From positions 62,001 through 126,000 of the forward strand of contig NZ_FTNF01000013.1 of the NCBI RefSeq assembly GCF_900156065.1: a stretch of 64,000 nt of DNA. The letters are read 5' to 3'. Made by a program: the position numbers and the translations under genes. The stretch is from Micromonospora avicenniae. Lineage in GTDB: Bacteria > Actinomycetota > Actinomycetes > Mycobacteriales > Micromonosporaceae. Positions 58,973 through 64,000 of this stretch are shown here, one piece after another (positions within the stretch are counted from its first letter, which is position 1; each line of letters starts with the position of its first letter). The notes beneath the pieces are model-generated. The model was not told where the DNA came from. It saw only the letters and a program-made list of their open reading frames with translations, and searched no databases.

Positions 58973-59365
58973 TCAGGAGAAGCCCAGGGCCCGGTTGCTC
59001 GCGGGCGCGACAAGCAGCACGCTCACCCCGACGCCGAGCGCCATCAGCGGTACGCCTAGCCAGCCCATCCCGCCCTGGATCATGTACCAGCCGATCGGCA
59101 GGAGCATCAACTGGAGCACGATCGCCGGGGCGCGCGCGCCGGCGCGGCGGCGGTGCAGCGCCGCGCCGAGCACCCAGAGGGCGACAGCTCCGGCGACCGC
59201 GAACGCCGTCACCAGCAGTGCCGAGGTCAGGCCGACGGTGGTGTCCGCGGTCAGGTCGGCCCACACCAGCCAGAGGGCGATCAGTCCCACGGCGACCGCT
59301 TCGCCGCGCAGCAGCCACACGGCCCAGCGGAGCGTGACGGGAATCGGGTCGGAGTCGGTGGTCAC
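58973..59365 (-). CDS. Four-helix membrane protein, unknown
   Basis: A 130-residue protein with four hydrophobic segments (~15-35, ~45-68, ~82-98, ~102-120) and the loop RRRAGARAPA between helices 2 and 3. No domain is recognised. GTG 59365 is seven bases after a minus-strand TATCGT, favouring it over longer in-frame openings. Divergent from the lipid kinase gene, sharing a 43-bp control region. Confidence 0.75.
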   Translation of the reverse strand: MTTDSDPIPVTLRWAVWLLRGEAVAVGLIALWLVWADLTADTTVGLTSALLVTAFAVAGAVALWVLGAALHRRRAGARAPAIVLQLMLLPIGWYMIQGGMGWLGVPLMALGVGVSVLLVAPASNRALGFS

Positions 59366-59372
59366 GGGCGCC

Positions 59373-59401
59373 ACGATACCCGGGCTACCGGGAGGTACAG
59401 T
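59373..59401. promoter_or_regulatory. Back-to-back leaderless promoters
   Basis: TATCGT on the minus strand (59378-59373) serves the gene starting at 59365, and TACAGT on the plus strand (59396-59401) serves the kinase starting at 59409. Each is seven bases from its start codon. Confidence 0.55.
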
Positions 59402-59408
59402 GCCGCCC

Positions 59409-60359
59409 ATGCGGGCCGTCCTGGTGGTCAATCCGAAGGCCACCACCACCAGCGAACGCAGCCGGGACGTCCTGGTCCGGGCACTGCGCAGCGAGGTCCA
59501 CCTCACCGTGCGCTACACCCGCCGGCGGGGACACGCGACCACGTTGGCTCGGGAGGCCGCCGAGGAGGGCGTCGACGTCGTCGTCACGCTGGGTGGCGAC
59601 GGCACCGTGAACGAGATGGTCAACGGCCTCATGACGGCCCAGCCGCCGACCGTGCCGGGCGCGGTGTCGTCGGCCGAGCGGCTGCCCGCGCTGGCCACCG
59701 TGCCGGGCGGATCGACGAACGTCTTCGCGCGGGCACTGGGCCTGCCCCGGGAGTGGCCGGAGGGGACCAGCATGATCCTCGAAGGGCTGCGCCTCGGCCG
59801 CTACCGGACCATCGGTCTGGGCCGGGCCGACGACCGCTACTTCACCTTCTGCGCCGGTTTCGGCCTGGACGCCGCGGTCATCCACCGGGTGGAGCAGGCG
59901 CGTCGCCGGGGACGGGTCTCCAGCCCCAGCCTCTACCTGCGCGCGATCCTGAGCCAGTACTTCTTCGCCTCGGACCGCCGGCGTCCGGCCATCCGCCTGG
60001 AGCGGCCGGGCGAACTGGTGGAAGCTGGCCTGTCGACGGCGATCATCCAGAACACGGCTCCGTGGACGTACCTGGGCGACCGGGAGATCAACCCTAATCC
60101 GAAGGCCTCCTTCGACCTCGACCTCGACGTGCTCGCGCTGCGTCAACTGCGGGTGCCCAGTACTACACGGACGGTTACCCAGTTTTTCTCCTCGCGGCCC
60201 GATCCGACCGGGCGGCAGGTGCTGCGCCTGCACGACGTGGCGGAGTTCACGCTGGTCTCCAGCCGTCCGCAGGCCTTCCAGCTCGATGGCGACTACCTGG
60301 GTGAACGGGAGAAAGTCAGATTCACATCCGTTCCCGCCGCACTGAGAGTAATCTGCTAG
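59409..60359 (+). CDS. Diacylglycerol kinase-family lipid kinase
   Basis: A 316-residue DAGK catalytic-domain protein. AVLVVNPKATT (3-13) and VTLGGDGTVNEMVNGL (59-74, GGDGT nucleotide loop) identify the family, together with ATVPGGSTNVFARALGLP and FCAGFGLDAAVIHRVE. The C-terminal half is the beta-rich second domain ending in FQLDGDYLGE. It phosphorylates a lipid such as diacylglycerol, sphingosine-like base or PI precursor in the membrane; which one is not clear. Leaderless ATG 59409. Confidence 0.92.
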   Translation: MRAVLVVNPKATTTSERSRDVLVRALRSEVHLTVRYTRRRGHATTLAREAAEEGVDVVVTLGGDGTVNEMVNGLMTAQPPTVPGAVSSAERLPALATVPGGSTNVFARALGLPREWPEGTSMILEGLRLGRYRTIGLGRADDRYFTFCAGFGLDAAVIHRVEQARRRGRVSSPSLYLRAILSQYFFASDRRRPAIRLERPGELVEAGLSTAIIQNTAPWTYLGDREINPNPKASFDLDLDVLALRQLRVPSTTRTVTQFFSSRPDPTGRQVLRLHDVAEFTLVSSRPQAFQLDGDYLGEREKVRFTSVPAALRVIC

Positions 60360-60802
60360 GTCTCGGGTACCACCGAAGGTCGACGCGGCGCTCACGCCAG
60401 GACGAGCAGCCGCCACGCCGACGGAAGGGTGCCGGAAATGTCAGCGTTGACACAAGATCCGTACTATATTGATCCTCGACTGTGGCACTCCGGGTAACCA
60501 GAGGGCTTAAGAATACGGACAAATGGGTTGTGGGCTTGCTCACCGCGCGGAGTTTTTCCGAGCGTCACCCTTGACATTGCGTGAGTTCGTGAAAGTATTC
60601 ACAAGCGAACTTGAGTTACCGGGACATCGCCTGGACACGCTCACCACGCTGAGCCGTTCCAGCAGGTCCGCGGGGCCAGCAGCCTGCTCACGCAGTGCCG
60701 AATAGTCGAACGCGAACCGTTACGACCGGCAGTGCGGACGCATATAGGAAAAGCACCAAAAGCGTTATCTGCCACCCATCCAGAATGAGGAGTGTTGCCG
60801 CC
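60360..60802 (+). other. 443-bp low-GC leader/intergenic region upstream of whiB
   Basis: This is the most AT-rich stretch in the window. GTTGACACAA (about 60443) and CTTGACATTG (about 60571) offer two -35-like sites; TATTCA lies 19 bases after the second. GATCC/TATATTGATCC motifs stand near 60460-60475. No open frame looks coding on either strand. A long untranslated leader or a small RNA is possible. Confidence 0.5.
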
Positions 60803-61060
60803 ATGGACTGGCGTCACCATGCTGTCTGCCGCGACGAGGACCCGGAGCTGTTCTTCCCGATCGGGACGTCTGGCCCGGCTCTCCTGCAGGTCGAGCAGGC
60901 CAAGGCCGTCTGCCGGCGCTGCTCCGTGACCGACCAGTGCCTGCAGTGGGCGCTCGAGTCCGGTCAGGACGCCGGCGTCTGGGGCGGGATGAGCGAGGAG
61001 GAGCGGCGCGCCCTCAAGCGTCGCGGTGGCCTCCGGGTGCTGCGCGCCCACTCCGCCTGA
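60803..61060 (+). CDS. WhiB-family transcriptional regulator (WhiB1/WblE-like)
   Basis: An 85-residue Wbl protein. The four iron-sulfur cysteines are Cys9, Cys37, Cys40 and Cys46 (AVCRRCSVTDQC), followed by the GVWGGM turn and a basic C-terminal tail (KRRGGLRVLRAH). MDWRHHAVCRDEDPELFFPIG is characteristic of the essential WhiB1/WblE branch, whose [4Fe-4S] cluster senses nitric oxide and binds the primary sigma factor. ATG 60803 follows GAGGAG. It is followed by a near-ideal hairpin terminator and preceded by a long leader. Confidence 0.96.
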   Translation: MDWRHHAVCRDEDPELFFPIGTSGPALLQVEQAKAVCRRCSVTDQCLQWALESGQDAGVWGGMSEEERRALKRRGGLRVLRAHSA

Positions 61061-61073
61061 CCAACGACACAGT

Positions 61074-61107
61074 AGAACGCCCCGCGGGTCACCCCGCGGG
61101 GCGTTCT
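61074..61107 (+). terminator. Strong hairpin terminator after whiB
   Basis: AGAACGCCCCGCGGG (61074-61088) and its exact complement (61093-61107) around TCAC. Confidence 0.85.
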
Positions 61108-61193
61108 GCCGTCCGGGCCCGCGCGCCCGGGCGTCGTCACGCAACGGCGTCGTCCGGCCCGCCGCTCCTGTCGGAGAGTGACGGCGAGCGCCA

Positions 61194-62036
61194 TCACGCA
61201 GCGTCAACTCGCGGCCCCGGGGCGGCGGGCACGGCCGGACCGCCGTTCAGGCGCCGGGTCGACCCGGCGCACGCGGCGTCGACCCGACGCAACACCAGAC
61301 CCGCCAGCTCCGGCGCGTCGGTGAGCGGGGCCGAGATCGTCGCCGCTCCCGCATCACGCGCGGCCGCCGTGACCGCGTCGTGGAAGAGCCCCGGTGCCAG
61401 GAAGTACGCCGACACCGCGACCCGGCGAGCCCCCGCCGCGCGCAGCCGGGCCACCGCCGCACCGACCGACGGCGGGGCCGCCGAGGCGTACGCCACCCGG
61501 ACCGGCACACCCAGTTCACGGCCGAGCGCAGCCGCGACGCGACCCACCGAGCCACGGGCCCGCGCGTCACGGGTGCCCGCCGCCGCCAGCACCAGCGCGT
61601 CGAGCCGCCCCGGATCCGCCTCGGCCAGCCGGCGCAGCAGAGCGGCCAGGAGCGCCCCGTCCACCTCCGCACCGGTCGGCCCCAGCACGTCGGTCACCCG
61701 TACCGCGAGTTCCGGCTCGGCGGCCCGGGCGGCGGCCACCGCCGCCGGAATGTCGACCCGACGGTGGTACGCGGCGGTGAGCAGCAGCGGTACCAGCACC
61801 GCCCGGTGCCGCCCGGCACCGGCCAGCGCCCGCAGCACCTCGGTCGGGCCCGGCTCCGTGTGGTCCAGCCAGCTCGCCGAGACCGGAACACCGGGCCGGG
61901 CGGCACGCACCGCCCGGACCAGTGCCCGGGTCGCCGCGCCGGCTCGCGGATCACGGCTGCCGTGCGCGACCAGGACCACGGGGTCGGGTCGCGTCGCCAC
62001 CGCCCGGGCCGGCCGGGTCAGGTGTGCAGCCCGCAT
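61194..62036 (-). CDS. Sirohydrochlorin chelatase (CbiX/SirB-like)
   Basis: A 280-residue two-domain CbiX-type protein: the first half has VVLVAHGSRDPRAGAAT with the metal-chelating His and VPLLLTAAYHRRVDIP, and the second repeats the fold (LVLAAAGTRD, VAYASAAPPSVGAAVARL, VSAYFLAPGLFHD). It inserts iron into sirohydrochlorin to make siroheme, the cofactor of the sulfite reductase encoded upstream. ATG 62036 overlaps the cysH end by 19 bases. Last gene of the sulfate-assimilation operon seen here. Confidence 0.88.
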   Translation of the reverse strand: MRAAHLTRPARAVATRPDPVVLVAHGSRDPRAGAATRALVRAVRAARPGVPVSASWLDHTEPGPTEVLRALAGAGRHRAVLVPLLLTAAYHRRVDIPAAVAAARAAEPELAVRVTDVLGPTGAEVDGALLAALLRRLAEADPGRLDALVLAAAGTRDARARGSVGRVAAALGRELGVPVRVAYASAAPPSVGAAVARLRAAGARRVAVSAYFLAPGLFHDAVTAAARDAGAATISAPLTDAPELAGLVLRRVDAACAGSTRRLNGGPAVPAAPGPRVDAA

Positions 62037-62806
62037 TCGGTCTTCTCGAACATCGCCCACCGGCCGGCGCGCGGGTCCTCCCCCGCCCTCGTCCGGCGGG
62101 TGCACGGCCAGCAGCCGATCGAGCCGTACCCCTGCTTGAACAGTTCGTTGACCGGCACGTTCCAGCGGGCGATGTAGTTGTCCACATCCGCCTGTGTCCA
62201 GGTGGCGATCGGGTTCACCTTCACCTTGCCGCGGCGGGCGTCGAACGCGACCACCGGCGTGTTCGCCCGGGTCGGCGACTCGTCCCGGCGCAGCCCTGCG
62301 GCCCACGCGTCGTACCCGCTGAGCGCGCGCTCCAACGGCTCGACCTTGCGGAGCTGGCAGCAGTCGTCCGGGGACCTGTTGAACAGCCGCGGACCGTACT
62401 GGCCGTCCTGCTGGCCCACAGTCAGCCGGGGCCGGACCGAGCGGACGTTCACCGGCAGCGTCCGGGCCACCTCGTCGCGTACCCGCAGCGTCTCCGGGAA
62501 GTGCAGGCCGGTGTCGAGGAAGACCACGTCCACGCCCGGCGCGGCCCGGGACACCAGGTGGGCCAGCACCGCGTCGGCCATCGAGCTGGTGACGCAGAAC
62601 CGGTCGCCGAAGGTCTCCGCGGCCCAGCGGGCGATCTCCAGCGCCGGGGCGCCCTCCAGCTCCCGACCGGCCGCCTCGGCGAGCGCACGCAACTCCTCCG
62701 GGCCGCGCCGGGCGGGGTCCGCCGGCACGGACGCGCCGACACCCACCAGGGCGAGGTCCACCGCCGACACGAGAGCCGTCGCGGCCGGCGCGACCTCGGC
62801 GCTCAC
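62018..62806 (-). CDS. cysH: Assimilatory adenylyl-sulfate (APS) reductase
   Basis: A 262-residue CysH protein. VTSSMADAVLAHL is the PP-loop (SMxDAVL) and DDCCQLRKVEPL with GSIGCWPCTRRT supply the four cysteines of the [4Fe-4S] cluster, which mark APS rather than PAPS reductases. The C-terminal ECGLHT contains the catalytic Cys. It reduces APS to sulfite with thioredoxin. GTG 62806 overlaps the stop of the small zinc-ribbon gene by four bases. Operon order is sir, zinc ribbon, cysH, cbiX. Confidence 0.94.
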   Translation of the reverse strand: MSAEVAPAATALVSAVDLALVGVGASVPADPARRGPEELRALAEAAGRELEGAPALEIARWAAETFGDRFCVTSSMADAVLAHLVSRAAPGVDVVFLDTGLHFPETLRVRDEVARTLPVNVRSVRPRLTVGQQDGQYGPRLFNRSPDDCCQLRKVEPLERALSGYDAWAAGLRRDESPTRANTPVVAFDARRGKVKVNPIATWTQADVDNYIARWNVPVNELFKQGYGSIGCWPCTRRTRAGEDPRAGRWAMFEKTECGLHT

Positions 62807-62964
62807 CGGGTCACCGCCCGGCCGAGCAGGCCGGTGAACCTGACCGTGAAGACCCGGGCGCAGGCGTGGCACTCCCACGCGCCGTGGCTCGCCTCGTTCG
62901 GCCGCAGGTCCTCCTCGCCGCAGTACGGGCAGTACAGAGGTGCCGCTCGGTTCTCGCTGCTCAT
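62803..62964 (-). CDS. 53-residue zinc-ribbon protein in the sulfite reductase operon
   Basis: A short protein with two CxxC knuckles, YCPYCGEEDLRP and WECHACARVF, spaced to bind one zinc or iron. It is flanked by an acidic start (MSSENRAAP) and a basic C-terminus (GLLGRAVTR). Start and stop each overlap a neighbour by four bases (ATGA with sir, GTGA with cysH), so it is made in step with both. Likely an electron carrier or assembly aid for sulfite reductase or CysH; that role is inferred from context only. Confidence 0.85.
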   Translation of the reverse strand: MSSENRAAPLYCPYCGEEDLRPNEASHGAWECHACARVFTVRFTGLLGRAVTR

Positions 62965-64000
62965 CGCAGTTCCTCCTCGTCGACTCTGATCACCCACTGG
63001 GCGAACGCCTCGCCCTCGCGCCGGCCGGCCAGGTAGCGGCGCGCCAGCCGCTCGACGTACGCCGGAAGCTCCTCGGCGGTGGTCTTCAGGCCGCGCAGCT
63101 TGCGGCCGAAGCCGGCGGTCTGCCCCGCCGCCATGCCGAGCCCGCCGCCGAGGTGGACCTGGAAGCCCTCCACCTGGCGGCCGTCCGGGCCGAGCACCAG
63201 CTGGCCCTTGAGCCCGATGTCGGCCACCTGGGTGCGGGCGCAGGCGTTCGGGCAGCCGTTGAGGTGGATGGAGATGTCCGCGTCGAAGTCGCGCAGCCGC
63301 TGCTCGAGGCGGGTCACCAGTTCCTCGCCGCGGGCCTTGGTCTCGACGATGGCGAGCTTGCAGTACTCGATGCCGGTACAGGCCATCGTGCCGCGCCGCC
63401 AGGCCGAGGGCCGGGCCTCCAGACCGATCCCGCGCAGGGCGGCGACCAGGGACTCCACCCGATCCGGCGCCACGTCCAGCACCAGCAGCTTCTGGTACGG
63501 GGTGAGTCGTACCCGGCCGCTGCCGTGCGACTCGACCACGTCGGCGAGACGGGCGAGCTGCCCGCCGGAGACCCGGCCCACGATCGGGGCGGCGCCCACG
63601 TAGCTGAGCCCGTCCCGCTGGCGGTGTACGCCGATGTGGTCGATCGGCTTCTCGGGCAGCTCCGGGGCGGGGCCGTCGAGCAGCGTCCGGCCCAGGTACT
63701 CCTTCTCCAACACCTCCCGGAAGCGCGCCGGGCCCCAGTCGGCGACGAGGAACTTCAGCCGGGCCCGGTTGCGCAGCCGACGGTAGCCGTAGTCGCGGAA
63801 GATCCCGACCACGCCGGCCCAGACGTCGGGCACCTCGGCCAGCGGCACCCAGACGCCCAGCCGCTGCGCCAGCATCGGGTTGGTGGAGAGGCCGCCACCG
63901 ACCCAGAGGTCGAAGCCGGGGCCGAGCTCGGGGTGCTCCACGCCGAGGAACGCGACGTCGTTGGCCTCGTACGGGGTGTCCACCAGCCACGAGATCGACG
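62961..64000 (-). CDS. Sulfite reductase (ferredoxin-type), partial; N-terminus outside window
   Basis: The C-terminal ~346 residues of a nitrite/sulfite reductase. They include VDTPYEANDVAFLGVE, FDLWVGGGLSTNP, the substrate-binding repeats and MACTGIEYCKLA with HLNGCPNACA, whose four cysteines bind the [4Fe-4S] cluster and siroheme. It reduces sulfite to sulfide using ferredoxin. The frame stays open to the window edge, so the true start lies beyond 64000. The neighbours cysH and cbiX show it is the sulfite, not nitrite, enzyme. Coupled to the zinc-ribbon gene by an ATGA overlap. Confidence 0.95.
   Translation of the reverse strand, partial: SISWLVDTPYEANDVAFLGVEHPELGPGFDLWVGGGLSTNPMLAQRLGVWVPLAEVPDVWAGVVGIFRDYGYRRLRNRARLKFLVADWGPARFREVLEKEYLGRTLLDGPAPELPEKPIDHIGVHRQRDGLSYVGAAPIVGRVSGGQLARLADVVESHGSGRVRLTPYQKLLVLDVAPDRVESLVAALRGIGLEARPSAWRRGTMACTGIEYCKLAIVETKARGEELVTRLEQRLRDFDADISIHLNGCPNACARTQVADIGLKGQLVLGPDGRQVEGFQVHLGGGLGMAAGQTAGFGRKLRGLKTTAEELPAYVERLARRYLAGRREGEAFAQWVIRVDEEELR

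Noticed and set aside
1..64000. Biosynthetic gene cluster, defence island or prophage
   Set aside because: Genes are mixed housekeeping and envelope functions with uniform composition. No PKS/NRPS, restriction, toxin-antitoxin, nuclease-helicase or phage structural genes are visible.

Overview
The window looks like ordinary chromosome from a very GC-rich actinobacterium, most likely Micromonosporaceae (Micromonospora-like). Pointers to this are strong G/C bias at third codon positions, frequent GTG starts, a WhiB regulator, a nickel superoxide dismutase, the actinobacterial KGD-type 2-oxoglutarate enzyme, a DUF6104-like protein, and many genes that begin a fixed 6-7 bases after a TANNNT box (leaderless transcripts). 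The genus is inferred, not proven. I see no transposase, integrase, phage gene, CRISPR array, tRNA or rRNA. About 62 protein genes are supported, two of them cut by the window edges.

Layout. 1-9.7 kb: a partial Gfo/Idh/MocA oxidoreductase, a coupled pair of small membrane proteins, an SDR reductase, a large secreted subtilase, a GH13 trehalose-synthase-like enzyme, a DUF1349-like protein and DedA. 9.7-19 kb: an accessory YidC with a small partner, a YbdK-type carboxylate-amine ligase, a CoA-disulfide-reductase-like flavoprotein, a WGR/beta-propeller protein, a SigE-family sigma factor with a membrane HAF-repeat partner, an APH(6)-type kinase and a Nei-type DNA glycosylase. 19-29 kb: a membrane protein, the dimethylargininase/ornithine aminotransferase pair, FHA protein with pterin dehydratase, a fatty acid desaturase, CutA, an acyltransferase/patatin pair and a GT4 glycosyltransferase. 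29-40 kb: a triple-BON protein, an MprA-MprB-PepD-like envelope-stress operon (response regulator, histidine kinase, HtrA protease), a PadR/DUF4097 operon with a candidate operator, an OlsB/OlsA-like lipid pair, a hotdog protein and an ABC-2 exporter.

40-54.8 kb: kgd, DUF6104, a GH6-like lipoprotein with altered catalytic motifs, a deacetylase-glycosyltransferase fusion with a membrane partner, pta-ackA, a 57-residue leaderless membrane protein, and two paralogous alpha/beta-hydrolase lipoproteins flanking an AadB-like nucleotidyltransferase. 54.8-64 kb: a quinone-oxidoreductase-like enzyme, malic enzyme, a divergent sodX/sodN pair with a coupled acetyltransferase, a solitary RsbW-like protein, a membrane protein and a lipid kinase sharing a divergent leaderless promoter, a WhiB1-like regulator behind a long leader, and an assimilatory sulfate reduction operon (sir, zinc ribbon, cysH, cbiX) running off the end.

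Translational coupling (ATGA/GTGA overlaps) ties many pairs together. The main unexplained signals are in DNA rather than proteins: palindromic intergenic repeats, a four-hairpin array, a G-quadruplex-type tract and a 13-bp minisatellite. Among proteins the GH6-like lipoprotein and the WGR-propeller fusion are the oddest. I did not find anything I can defend as a wholly new multi-gene system.
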